Position numbers and translations under genes: made by a program. Below are positions 15,164 to 22,792 of a DNA stretch of 23,320 nucleotides, one piece after another (position 1 is the first letter of the stretch; each line of letters begins with the position of its first letter). The notes beneath the pieces are model-generated. The model had not been told where the DNA came from and did not search any database. It saw nothing but the letters and a program-made list of their open reading frames with translations. Where the stretch lies: contig JAUZPS010000016.1 of assembly GCA_030705945.1 (NCBI GenBank), positions 1 to 23,320 of the forward strand. The letters run 5' to 3'. The DNA is from Bacillota bacterium. Lineage in GTDB: Bacteria; Bacillota; Clostridia; Acetivibrionales; DSM-2933.

Positions 15164-16471
15164 TTACTGCACCCCAAACCTTGTAAATATATTAAATATA
15201 TCGCTGCACAAGACCACAACAAATAAAATCATCATAAATACAAACCCAGCCGCCATAACCATTCTTTCCTTTTCCGCAGGCAGCGGTTTGCGTCTTACCG
15301 CTTCTAATGTAAGAAGCACAAGCTTACTTCCATCTGCCGGGGGAATTGGCAAGAGATTAGCTATTCCCAGACCAATTGTGATAAAAACCATGAGATTAAA
15401 TAAACTGAGTATCTTGTCAGCAAAACTAGGCACGTGTTGAACAACTTCATTCATTGCGGCAACCATTCCAACCGGACCTGTAACTTCTCTAAAAGAAAAT
15501 TTGCCTTGAAACAGATATATCATTGAATACACAGAAATTCTTGTGTAGGAATAAGTGCTCTTTAACGCCTCCCTTACTACATCTCCAAAACTTCCTTTAA
15601 CGTTAGATGAAAAGGCCATCCCGATATCATAACTCGCGTTGCCTTTATCCTTAAATGGTTTAATATTTAGCTGAACGTTATCAACGCCTCTCTTAACATA
15701 AACCGCCAGCGTACTTTCAGGGTTAACGCTATTTAGATAGTTCAGTATGTCCGTCATTGAAGAAATCGGCTGATTATCAATTCTAATAATTCTGTCCCCT
15801 GGCTTTAAATCATTTTTCTTATCCGGCTGGCTCCGCATCAAAGAATCAACAACATTTGAGTCCTTTCCGTAGGTCTCTTTTGCCTTAAAACCTAACAGAA
15901 GTCTATCGCCAGGTATTACCAGAGGTTTAATGTTTAAAACCTGTTCTTTTCCGCCTCTTTCAATCTTGACTTGTGCTTCCTTTCCTTTTGATCCTACTAA
16001 AAAAAGCATTTGATCATAAGAGGAGTATACCGCTTTGTTGTCATATTCCTTAACTATCTCGCCTTTTCTTATTCCGGCTTCATAAGCCGGAGAACCTTCC
16101 AATACTATTCCGGTTTTTGTTGTTTCGTAGCCCGTGAATGAAATAATTATCATTAGCAGAACTGTCGCCAAAAGTATATTTGCCAAAGGTCCCGCTGCTA
16201 TTACAGCCATTCTCGTAAGTACGGACTTTTTACCAAAGGACCTTTCGCTGTCGGATTCTTCTTCCTCCCCTTCCAGCCTTACGTATGCCAATGCAGGAAT
16301 AGTCCTTAATGAATACAATGTCTCGCCTATTTGCACACTGAATATCTTTGGTCCAAAAAAGAGCGAGAATTCTAAAACCTGTATTTTGCACAGCTTCGCA
16401 ACTATAAAATGACCGAATTCATGAACTATAATAATTATATTAAAAGCGAGTATTGATAATAATAAAGTCAT
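15164..16471 (-). CDS. rseP: Site-2-type intramembrane metalloprotease RseP/RasP
   Basis: This membrane zinc protease of the S2P family cleaves single-pass membrane proteins such as anti-sigma factors and leftover signal peptides. In 435 aa, HEFGH (17-21) in the first membrane segment holds the zinc ligands, and the third ligand D380 is in NLLPIPPADG (372-381), where most relatives have a Leu-Asp-Gly. Other membrane segments are near 90-112, 355-376 and 405-425. Two PDZ-like domains appear in the loop, about 118-183 (EGSPAYEAGIRKGE) and 208-272 (DLKPGDRIIRIDNQPI). GPVGMV at 332-337 is the usual post-PDZ motif. ATG at 16471 has AGGAGGT. ispG begins one base after its stop, implying coupling. 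The substrate is unknown. Confidence 0.94.
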   Translation of the reverse strand: MTLLLSILAFNIIIIVHEFGHFIVAKLCKIQVLEFSLFFGPKIFSVQIGETLYSLRTIPALAYVRLEGEEEESDSERSFGKKSVLTRMAVIAAGPLANILLATVLLMIIISFTGYETTKTGIVLEGSPAYEAGIRKGEIVKEYDNKAVYSSYDQMLFLVGSKGKEAQVKIERGGKEQVLNIKPLVIPGDRLLLGFKAKETYGKDSNVVDSLMRSQPDKKNDLKPGDRIIRIDNQPISSMTDILNYLNSVNPESTLAVYVKRGVDNVQLNIKPFKDKGNASYDIGMAFSSNVKGSFGDVVREALKSTYSYTRISVYSMIYLFQGKFSFREVTGPVGMVAAMNEVVQHVPSFADKILSLFNLMVFITIGLGIANLLPIPPADGSKLVLLTLEAVRRKPLPAEKERMVMAAGFVFMMILFVVVLCSDIFNIFTRFGVQ

Positions 16472-16544
16472 TAATTACCTCCTGTTGAATATAAACCTAT
16501 ATTGTATCATGCTTATGTAAAATCTTTTTCACGATTTATATGTT

Positions 16545-17684
16545 TTACATATTTAATATTTTATTTCTGGTAAGCCGATCTATTTCTATTATATCTTCCA
16601 GGCTTGGATTATTATTCTTGTTATGTCTTTCCATAGCTGTTTCAATTATTCGGGGAATATCAGTGAATTTAATTTTTTCTTCGATAAACAAACCAACAGC
16701 CACCTCATTTGCCGCGTTTAATACCGCCGGCATTGTTCCGCCTTCTTTTAAAGCTTCAAAAGCCAATCTTAAACATGGAAAAGCTTTTAAATCAGGTTCC
16801 TCAAAGGTAAGACTTCTTGTCTTTAATAAATTTAATCTTGAAAAATCATTCTCAGCCCTTTGAGGATAAGTCAGAGCAAATTGTATAGGTATCCTCATAT
16901 CAGGCGAACCAAGTTGAGCAATAACTGATCCGTCGTTATATTCAACCATGGAGTGTATAACGCTCTGCGGATGTACCAGAACCTCAATCTGATCATCAGC
17001 CACATCAAAAAGCCATTTTGCTTCTATTACTTCCAGCCCTTTATTCATAAGGGATGCTGAATCAATAGTTATTTTGCTCCCCATAACCCAATTCGGGTGG
17101 TTTAGCGCAGCCTTAAGAGAAACACTTTTTAATTCTTCTTTTGATTTACCTCTGAAAGGTCCTCCTGAAGCTGTAAGTATTATTTTTAACAGACCTTTTA
17201 AATTATTACCCATTAAACATTGAAATATAGCAGAATGTTCACTATCAACAGGTAAAATTTTAACATTACTTTTTTTCGCTTCTGACATAACAATTCCGCC
17301 TGCTGTTACAAGGGTTTCTTTGTTTGCTAAAGCTATATCCTTTCCCTTTCTTATTGCTTCAATTGTCGGTATCAGTCCAGCTATTCCAACTATGGATGTG
17401 ACAACTGTATCTGCCTCATCAACTGTCGCAACAGCTTTCAAGCCTTCAATGCCGCTTAGAACCTCTATGTTAAGGTCTTTTATACGATTTTTAAGCTCAG
17501 CTCTCAATTCATCATTGTTTATTGCCACAATAGAAGGCAAAAATTCTCTTGCCTGCTTCTCCAATAAATCTATATTATTATTGGCTGATAGACCAGAAAC
17601 TCTGAGTTTCAAGTTCCTAGCCACATCCAACGACTGAATGCCTATAGAACCGGTAGAGCCTAAAATCGATATATTCTTAGCCAT
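16545..17684 (-). CDS. dxr: 1-deoxy-D-xylulose 5-phosphate reductoisomerase
   Basis: Dxr (IspC) converts DXP to MEP with NADPH, the first committed MEP step and the target of fosmidomycin. The NADPH-binding GSTGSIG is at 9-15, NKETLVTAGG starts near 121, and the metal and substrate residues lie in DSEHSA (147-152), SASLMNKGLE (209-218) and HPQSVIH (238-244). At 379 aa it is of normal length. I use the ATG at 17684 because AGGAG stands nine bases before it; a TTG at 17693 is adjacent to that site and cannot use it. It lies 18 bp after cdsA and 73 bp before rseP in the same unit. Confidence 0.96.
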   Translation of the reverse strand: MAKNISILGSTGSIGIQSLDVARNLKLRVSGLSANNNIDLLEKQAREFLPSIVAINNDELRAELKNRIKDLNIEVLSGIEGLKAVATVDEADTVVTSIVGIAGLIPTIEAIRKGKDIALANKETLVTAGGIVMSEAKKSNVKILPVDSEHSAIFQCLMGNNLKGLLKIILTASGGPFRGKSKEELKSVSLKAALNHPNWVMGSKITIDSASLMNKGLEVIEAKWLFDVADDQIEVLVHPQSVIHSMVEYNDGSVIAQLGSPDMRIPIQFALTYPQRAENDFSRLNLLKTRSLTFEEPDLKAFPCLRLAFEALKEGGTMPAVLNAANEVAVGLFIEEKIKFTDIPRIIETAMERHNKNNNPSLEDIIEIDRLTRNKILNM

Positions 17685-17702
17685 TAATTCCAACTCCTAA
17701 TT

Positions 17703-18572
17703 CTATTTTAATAATTGATAATCAAATACTATCAGCCTTATGTAGAAATACACGGCTGGAGCAACAAACAAAATGCTGTCAAATCTATCCAGCACGCCGC
17801 CGTGACCCGGCATCAAATGACCATAGTCTTTGACTCTGGCAAATCTTTTAATTGCGGAAGCTCCCCAATCTCCGACCTGGGATATAATACCGTTTATAGC
17901 TCCCAACAATATAAAATGATAATGAGGAATAATATCTGCCGAACCTTTTCCAAGCTTATAGTTTAAAAATATTCCGAAGGCGTAGGTCAATATCATACTT
18001 CCTAGTATACCACCAATTGAACCTTCCAAGGTCTTCTTCGGACTGATAACCGGCAAGATCTTTTTCTTTCCGAAGAACCTACCTGAAAAGTACGCGCAAG
18101 TATCGGTAGCAAATGCGCCTATAAATATAATCCATAAATAATAAAACCCATGATCCATCCTTCTGGTCAACACAACGAAAGAAAACAGAAAAGGCACATA
18201 AAGCATTCCGAACACTGTCAAAGAAATATTAATTATATTAAACTTCTCAAAATTGAAGATTATTATCAAAAATAAAAATATGATTATAAGAAATAATCCT
18301 AACGATATATAGCTTGCAGATTTAATAATCGCCAAGTAATCGGTAAAATATTTATTCTGTGTGTTTAAGCCAACAATTAGTATAGGTAGACAAGATATAT
18401 ACCCAAATATTCTTACAGGCTTATAACCTACGTTAGAAACCGCGTTATAAAATTCATATATTCCAATAAGGGACAGCAAGAAAACAGCTGCCGAAATAAA
18501 AAAACTACCGGAAAAAACAATTACAAAAAGAATTATAACTCCTACAATTCCGCTGATTACCCTTGTTTTCAA
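17703..18572 (-). CDS. cdsA: Phosphatidate cytidylyltransferase
   Basis: CdsA makes CDP-diacylglycerol from phosphatidic acid and CTP, the branch point of membrane phospholipid synthesis. The 289-aa protein is strongly hydrophobic with about eight membrane segments. The family signature runs from about 235 to 264 (GDWGASAIKRFARVKDYGH, then MPGHGGVLDRFDS), and SPKKTLEGSIGG lies near 177-188. The start is TTG at 18572, with GGAGGAG eight bases upstream overlapping the end of uppS; the uppS stop is three bases before it. No ATG gives a proper N-terminal segment. Confidence 0.94.
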   Translation of the reverse strand: MKTRVISGIVGVIILFVIVFSGSFFISAAVFLLSLIGIYEFYNAVSNVGYKPVRIFGYISCLPILIVGLNTQNKYFTDYLAIIKSASYISLGLFLIIIFLFLIIIFNFEKFNIINISLTVFGMLYVPFLFSFVVLTRRMDHGFYYLWIIFIGAFATDTCAYFSGRFFGKKKILPVISPKKTLEGSIGGILGSMILTYAFGIFLNYKLGKGSADIIPHYHFILLGAINGIISQVGDWGASAIKRFARVKDYGHLMPGHGGVLDRFDSILFVAPAVYFYIRLIVFDYQLLK

Positions 18573-18575
18573 GTA

Positions 18576-19340
18576 TTACACTCCTCCGTACCGTCTATTT
18601 CTCTTTTGATATTCCAATATAGCCTCTTCAACATGTTCTGCTTTAAAATCCGGCCATAATGCTTCAGTATACCAAAATTCAGCATAAGCAAGCTGCCATA
18701 AAAGGTAATTGCTCAGTCTCTTTTCCCCGCTTGTTCTTATAAGAAGATCCGGATCAGGCAAACCCTTTGTATACAATTTTTCAGAAAATTTCTCTTCCGT
18801 AATCTGTTCGATATTTATCTTGCCCATCTCAACATCATTAATAAGCTCCTTGGCCGCATGGACAATATCATCCCTGCCTCCATAGTTTATAGCTATATTT
18901 AGAATGATTCCCTCATTCTTTGATGTTGATTTTTCAACTCTCTTAATTTCATTCTGTATATCCTGAGATAATCCATTTACATTCCCAATAACCCTTATTC
19001 GCACAGCTTCTCCGCCAAGTTCTGTTTCAGCATTCTTGAGTTTCTCTAAAAGAAGCGACATGAGTCCCTCCACTTCTCCTTTTGGCCTACTCCAATTCTC
19101 CGTGGAAAATGCGTAAACAGTCAGGTATTTTACTCCTAATTTATCACAATGAGCAACAATCTTTTTCAGAACGCTGCTTCCCTCTCTGTGACCTATTATC
19201 TTGGGAAGCTTTCTTTTCTTTGCCCATCTGCCATTTCCATCCATTATAATAGCTATATGGGCAGGAATATTATTAGGATCAATTAAACTTTCCTTCAAAT
19301 CACTGTTTTGTTTATTAAAAAGCCTACTAAATAACTGCAT
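18576..19340 (-). CDS. uppS: Isoprenyl transferase (undecaprenyl diphosphate synthase)
   Basis: UppS adds isopentenyl units in cis to farnesyl diphosphate to make undecaprenyl diphosphate, the lipid carrier for peptidoglycan precursors. In 254 aa the catalytic D34 starts MDGNGRWA. Other family blocks are HREGS near 51, YAFSTENWSRP near 76-86, NIAINYGGRDDI near 148-159 and RTSGEKRLSNY at 202-212 with E221 in AYAEFWYTE. ATG at 19340 follows GGAGG. A possible own promoter is present at 19418-19446. Confidence 0.96.
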   Translation of the reverse strand: MQLFSRLFNKQNSDLKESLIDPNNIPAHIAIIMDGNGRWAKKRKLPKIIGHREGSSVLKKIVAHCDKLGVKYLTVYAFSTENWSRPKGEVEGLMSLLLEKLKNAETELGGEAVRIRVIGNVNGLSQDIQNEIKRVEKSTSKNEGIILNIAINYGGRDDIVHAAKELINDVEMGKINIEQITEEKFSEKLYTKGLPDPDLLIRTSGEKRLSNYLLWQLAYAEFWYTEALWPDFKAEHVEEAILEYQKRNRRYGGV

Positions 19341-19417
19341 CTGGCCTCCAAAAAATAATTGATTTTTTTTCGCCTTATATTTTTATCGGAAGTTATTTTT
19401 TCAACATTCTTAAATAT

Positions 19418-19446
19418 ATAATACATGAGTTAAAAGAATAATACAA
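19418..19446 (-). promoter_or_regulatory. Candidate promoter for uppS-cdsA-dxr-rseP-ispG
   Basis: On the minus strand TTGTAT (19446-19441), 17 bases, TATTAT (19423-19418). The -10 is 5/6 and the -35 only 3/6. It follows the hairpin at 19455-19475 and would give a leader of about 70 nt before uppS. Confidence 0.35.
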
Positions 19447-19454
19447 TAATGACT

Positions 19455-19475
19455 AACCCCTCTATTCGAGGGGTT
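19455..19475 (-). terminator. Hairpin over the stop codon of the 66-aa gene
   Basis: AACCCCTC (19455-19462) and GAGGGGTT (19468-19475) are perfect complements with a 5-nt loop. The stem covers the last codons and stop of the upstream small gene. The following minus-strand sequence is only moderately T-rich, so partial termination or attenuation is likelier than a full stop. Confidence 0.5.
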
Positions 19476-19662
19476 TACATATAAGCAGTTTTACTTTATT
19501 ATCAAGTATTTTATATCTTAGAACCCTATAACTTAAGTCATATTCCTGAGAACATGACTTAGGCTCCGAGGTTACCACAATTTCCTCTATTTCTAATGAA
19601 CTTTCCTTGATTTTTTCCAAGGCGTCTTTTAAAGTATATCCTGTTAAATCAAGTAAACTCAA
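19462..19662 (-). CDS. Small unknown protein between frr and uppS, PASTA-like half domain
   Basis: This 66-aa protein has no name I recognise. It starts four bases after the frr stop at a TTG (19662) with AGAGGTG seven bases upstream, overlapping the end of frr, which supports real coupled translation. The sequence DLTGYTLKDALEKIKESSLE resembles the opening of a PASTA domain (Leu-Thr-Gly-x-Thr-hydrophobic-x-x-Ala), and it ends in alternating beta-like LRYKILDNKVKLLICKP. It has no signal peptide or membrane segment. A hairpin overlaps the stop codon. Its place in a ribosome-recycling and cell-wall lipid operon suggests a housekeeping link, but no function can be assigned. Confidence 0.75.
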   Translation of the reverse strand: MSLLDLTGYTLKDALEKIKESSLEIEEIVVTSEPKSCSQEYDLSYRVLRYKILDNKVKLLICKPLE

Positions 19663-19666
19663 TTTT

Positions 19667-20224
19667 TTACACCTCTAATATTTCCTTTTCCTTTTCCTCT
19701 ACAATCTTTTCTATCTCTACTACCCGCTTGTCTGTTATATTCTGTATATCTTTTTCAGCAGTTTTAAGATCATCTTCAGTTATAACGCTATTTTTCTTTT
19801 CAGCTTTAAAATGCTCCATTGCGTCTCTTCTTATGGACCTGACTGCAACCTTTGCATCCTCGCCGTATTTCTTGACGGATTTAGTAAGTTCTTTTCTTCT
19901 TTCTTCAGTAAGTACTGGAAAAATCAACCTGATAACTTTTCCATCATTGTTTGGATTAATTCCGATATCTGACTTTTGTATGGCTTTCTCTATTTCCTTT
20001 AAAATTTTTGCGTCCCAAGGCTGAATAGCAATTATTCTTGCTTCAGGAACGCTTACCCCACCCAACTGGGTAATTGGAGTAGGAGTGCCATAGTAATCAA
20101 CAGTTATCTTGTCTAATATTGCAGGATTGGCTCTTCCAGCTCTAAGACCTGACAACTCGTCTCTTAGCACATTTATAGTTTTCTTCATTTTTTCTTCGAA
20201 CGGTTTATAATCTTCCTTATTCAT
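19667..20224 (-). CDS. frr: Ribosome recycling factor
   Basis: RRF splits post-termination ribosomes together with EF-G. The protein has the tRNA-mimic three-helix bundle with LRAGRANPAILDKITVDYYGTP and ARIIAIQPWDAKILKEIEKAI, then the second helical part with LTEERRKELTKSVKKYGEDAKVAVRSIRRDA. I use the ATG at 20224 (185 aa, the normal length), with GGGAGGT eight bases upstream. A frame open to 20278 would add 18 residues that overlap pyrH and lack a start signal. It sits 22 bp after pyrH. Confidence 0.97.
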   Translation of the reverse strand: MNKEDYKPFEEKMKKTINVLRDELSGLRAGRANPAILDKITVDYYGTPTPITQLGGVSVPEARIIAIQPWDAKILKEIEKAIQKSDIGINPNNDGKVIRLIFPVLTEERRKELTKSVKKYGEDAKVAVRSIRRDAMEHFKAEKKNSVITEDDLKTAEKDIQNITDKRVVEIEKIVEEKEKEILEV

Positions 20225-20246
20225 GCTATTATACCTCCCAGGTTGG

Positions 20247-20954
20247 TTACCTAATAGATGTTCCAATTTCTTCACCAAGAATTACTTTTGTAATATTGCC
20301 TGGATTATCCAATCCAAAAACAATAATAGGTATATTATTATCCTTGCATAGGGACGCTGCTGTGGAATCCATTACTCCGAGCTCTCTATGGAGCAAATCC
20401 GCGTATGACAGTTTATCAAATTTCTTCGCTTCGGGGTTTACATTAGGATCACTGTCATAAACACCATCAACCTTCTTAGCAAGCAGAATAACTTCCGCAT
20501 CAATTTCCGCCGCTCTCAAAGCTGCTGTCGTATCTGTCGAAAAATACGGATTGCCAGTTCCGCACGCAAATATAACAACCCTTCTCTTTTCAAGATGTCT
20601 GACCGCTTTTCTCCTTATATAAGGCTCTGCTATCTGCCTCATCTCTATTGCTGTCTGAACGCGTGTAGGGATATTTCTGAATTCCAACGCATCCTGCAAC
20701 GCAAGAGAATTAATTACGGTCGCAAGCATGCCCATATGGTCTGCAGTTGTACGATCCATCCCTTTACCGCTTCTACCTCTCCAAAAGTTTCCCCCGCCAA
20801 CAACGATGGCTACTTCCACGCCCATATTATATATATCACTGATTTTATCACAGACGTTATTTATCGTGTCAGTGTCAATTCCAGCTTTTCGACTTCCTGC
20901 TAAAGCTTCACCGCTGATTTTTAACATAACCCTTTTATACTTTGGTGTCAGCAT
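20247..20954 (-). CDS. pyrH: UMP kinase
   Basis: PyrH phosphorylates UMP to UDP in pyrimidine nucleotide synthesis; the bacterial form is a hexameric amino-acid-kinase-fold enzyme, usually activated by GTP and inhibited by UTP. In 235 aa, LKISGEALAG (11-20), GGGNFWRG (53-60), TADHMGMLATVINSLALQ (about 70-87) and GTGNPYFSTDT (132-142) are the family blocks. The ATG at 20954 has GGAGGA five to six bases upstream. An open frame to 21005 begins with TTG without a binding site and does not match the family. A 135-bp gap with a strong hairpin separates it from tsf. Confidence 0.97.
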   Translation of the reverse strand: MLTPKYKRVMLKISGEALAGSRKAGIDTDTINNVCDKISDIYNMGVEVAIVVGGGNFWRGRSGKGMDRTTADHMGMLATVINSLALQDALEFRNIPTRVQTAIEMRQIAEPYIRRKAVRHLEKRRVVIFACGTGNPYFSTDTTAALRAAEIDAEVILLAKKVDGVYDSDPNVNPEAKKFDKLSYADLLHRELGVMDSTAASLCKDNNIPIIVFGLDNPGNITKVILGEEIGTSIR

Positions 20955-21033
20955 TAATACTTCCTCCGCTTCATTATAGATACCATAGTGGTCAGTAAAC
21001 CGCAAATAGTGTTGCGCAGAATATTTATATATG

Positions 21034-21064
21034 AATATGGGAACATTTTTTATGTTCCCATATT
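21034..21064 (-). terminator. 13-bp hairpin between tsf and pyrH
   Basis: AATATGGGAACAT (21034-21046) and its exact complement (21052-21064) enclose five bases. On the minus strand it is followed by AT-rich sequence without a clean U-run. It probably reduces read-through from the highly expressed rpsB-tsf pair into pyrH-frr, or protects the rpsB-tsf mRNA 3' end. Confidence 0.55.
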
Positions 21065-21089
21065 TTAAAACTCATTATTTTCTTTAATA

Positions 21090-21737
21090 TTAGCCGCCGA
21101 TTTGCTTCATAACTTCATCAGCAAAGTTTTCTTCTTTCTTTTCGATACCTTCGCCTCTTTCGAATCTTACAAATCTTCTTATATTGATGTTTTCACCAAT
21201 TGTTGCTATTTTTTCAGTCATAAGCTGTTGAATTGTCTTGTCATTATCCTTGATAAATGGCTGTTCTAGGAGGCAAATCTCTTTATAAAACTTATCAATT
21301 CTTCCTTCAACCATTTTTTCAACGATCTTTTCAGGTTTTCCTTCATTCAACGCTTGAGCTTTCAGTATTTCTTTTTCCTTCTCAAGAAATTCTGCAGGAA
21401 CTTCTTCGCGTCTTACGTATTCAGGCTTAGCCGCTGCGATCTGCATTGCTACGTCTTTTACGAAAGCTTTGAATTCTTCATTTTTTGCCGCAAAATCTGT
21501 TTCTATATTAACTTCAACAAGAACTCCGATTCTTCCATCACCGTGAATATATGCCTCAACCAATCCTTCTGCCGCTATTCTTCCTGATTTCTTAATAGCG
21601 CTTGCAATACCCTTTTCTCTTAAAATTTCAATCGCTTTGTCCATGTCACCGTTTGATTCAGTCAAAGCTTTTTTACAATCCATCATTCCAGCGCCGGATC
21701 TTTCACGGAGCTGTTTTACCAATTCTGCAGTAACCAT
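21090..21737 (-). CDS. tsf: Elongation factor Ts, short form
   Basis: EF-Ts exchanges GDP for GTP on EF-Tu. The N-terminal UBA-like domain has LVKQLRERSGAGMMDCKKAL, and the EF-Tu contact motif TDFAAKNEEF starts at 80. At 215 aa it is shorter than the E. coli or B. subtilis proteins (about 280-290 aa), with a reduced core as in Thermus and some Clostridia; the frame is intact, so this is a lineage form and not a truncation. ATG at 21737 has GGAGG. It is 34 bp after rpsB. Confidence 0.97.
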   Translation of the reverse strand: MVTAELVKQLRERSGAGMMDCKKALTESNGDMDKAIEILREKGIASAIKKSGRIAAEGLVEAYIHGDGRIGVLVEVNIETDFAAKNEEFKAFVKDVAMQIAAAKPEYVRREEVPAEFLEKEKEILKAQALNEGKPEKIVEKMVEGRIDKFYKEICLLEQPFIKDNDKTIQQLMTEKIATIGENINIRRFVRFERGEGIEKKEENFADEVMKQIGG

Positions 21738-21771
21738 CGTAAATCCTCCATATATAAAATATTATATAATA

Positions 21772-22524
21772 TTATGCGTCTATTGCAACTTCAGCATTCC
21801 CGTCAGCTTCAACTGAAACTGAGCCTGTATCTGTCAACTGTTCGCCCTGTCTGCCTTCTAAGATAGCATCAGCCATTTTAGCTGTAATTAATTTTACCGC
21901 TCTGATAGCGTCATCATTACCCGGGATAGGGAAATCTATTTCATCAGGGTCACAGTTTGTATCAACTATCGCAACAACCGGAACTCCAAGCTTCTTAGCT
22001 TCCAATATTGCATTTCTTTCTTTTCTTGGGTCAACTATAAACATAGCGCCTGGAAGTCTCTTCAGGTTTTTGATACCGCCAAGGTTCTTTTCAAGGTCAA
22101 CCATATCTTTCTTTAACTTAATAACTTCTTTTTTAGGAAGCACATCGAATATGCCGTCCCTTTCCATATTATCCAACTGATTAAGTCTGTCAATTCTCTT
22201 TTTGATGGTGTTGAAGTTTGTAAGCATTCCTCCTAACCATCTTGCGTTTACATAGTATTGACCGCTTCTTTCAGCTTCTTCTTTTATTGAGTCCTGCGCT
22301 TGTTTCTTAGTTCCAACGAAAAGAATGTCTTGTCCATTCATTGCAACTTCTCTTATAAAATAATACGCTTCTTCTACTTTCTTTACAGTTTTCTGTAGGT
22401 CTATGATGTAGATGCCATTACGTTCTGTAAAGATGAATTCTGCCATTTTAGGATTCCATCTTCTGGTCTGATGACCGAAATGAACCCCTGCTTCTAGTAA
22501 CTGTTTCATTGAAATAACTGACAT
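21772..22524 (-). CDS. rpsB: 30S ribosomal protein S2
   Basis: S2 is a late-assembling 30S protein. The 250-aa sequence has the N-terminal signature MKQLLEAGVHFGHQTRRWNP and the later block PGAMFIVDPRKERNAI with VVAIVDTNCDPDEIDFPIPGND. ATG at 22524 follows AAGGAGGA at a good distance. It opens the long minus-strand unit, behind a strong promoter and a leader of about 100 nt that may be autoregulatory. The C-terminal tail after about 228 is acidic and variable, as is normal. Confidence 0.98.
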   Translation of the reverse strand: MSVISMKQLLEAGVHFGHQTRRWNPKMAEFIFTERNGIYIIDLQKTVKKVEEAYYFIREVAMNGQDILFVGTKKQAQDSIKEEAERSGQYYVNARWLGGMLTNFNTIKKRIDRLNQLDNMERDGIFDVLPKKEVIKLKKDMVDLEKNLGGIKNLKRLPGAMFIVDPRKERNAILEAKKLGVPVVAIVDTNCDPDEIDFPIPGNDDAIRAVKLITAKMADAILEGRQGEQLTDTGSVSVEADGNAEVAIDA

Positions 22525-22625
22525 TTTATGTCCTCCTTTAGTTTATACCTCCACAGCTTCATTTTCGCGGAATACCCCATGTGAGCACTGTTCTGCAAAT
22601 CCACCTGTGTGTGTATTTTTTTCCG
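22525..22625 (-). promoter_or_regulatory. rpsB leader with possible S2-binding structure
   Basis: The roughly 100-nt leader can close on itself: CGGAA near its 5' end pairs with UUCCG about 55 nt later, and AUAC with GUAU continues the stem. CACAG (near 22605) can alternatively pair with CUGUG at 22551-22555 next to the ribosome binding site. S2 leaders are autoregulated in other bacteria; I did not recognise a specific known family here. Confidence 0.35.
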
Positions 22626-22631
22626 TTAAAT

Positions 22632-22660
22632 AGTATAACACAAGAATATAATATTATCAA
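22632..22660 (-). promoter_or_regulatory. Strong sigma-A promoter of rpsB
   Basis: On the minus strand TTGATA (22660-22655), 17 bases, TATACT (22637-22632), with TGT before the -10 (extended). Both hexamers are near consensus, as expected for a highly expressed ribosomal gene. Confidence 0.75.
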
Positions 22661-22719
22661 TAATTTTTAAAAAACTTTCCATATCAAAAGTTTTATTTTT
22701 TTTATGTAATTTATAGGTC

Positions 22720-22748
22720 TTGAAATTAATTTTCCTTTAGAATAGTAT
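22720..22748 (+). promoter_or_regulatory. Candidate promoter for the DUF5362-type gene
   Basis: TTGAAA (22720-22725), 17 bases, TAGTAT (22743-22748). The -35 is 5/6 and the -10 4/6. It is divergent from the rpsB promoter, with about 60 bp between the two -35 boxes. Confidence 0.4.
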
Positions 22749-22792
22749 AAATATAGTGAATATTTTTTTTAATTTTTTAAGGGGGAATTTTA

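Noticed and set aside
15163..15222. N-terminal extension of ispG to 15222
   Set aside because: The extra 20 residues are rseP coding sequence in another frame; GTG at 15162 has a proper binding site and fits the family start.
20225..20278. N-terminal extension of frr to 20278
   Set aside because: It would overlap pyrH, and the ATG at 20224 has GGGAGGT and gives the normal 185 aa.
20960..20999. Promoter (TTTACT and TATAAT) directly before pyrH
   Set aside because: The spacer is 15 bp and the implied start falls inside the ribosome binding site.
20955..21005. N-terminal extension of pyrH to 21005
   Set aside because: The TTG start has no binding site; GGAGGA sits just before the ATG at 20954, which gives the standard 235-aa protein.
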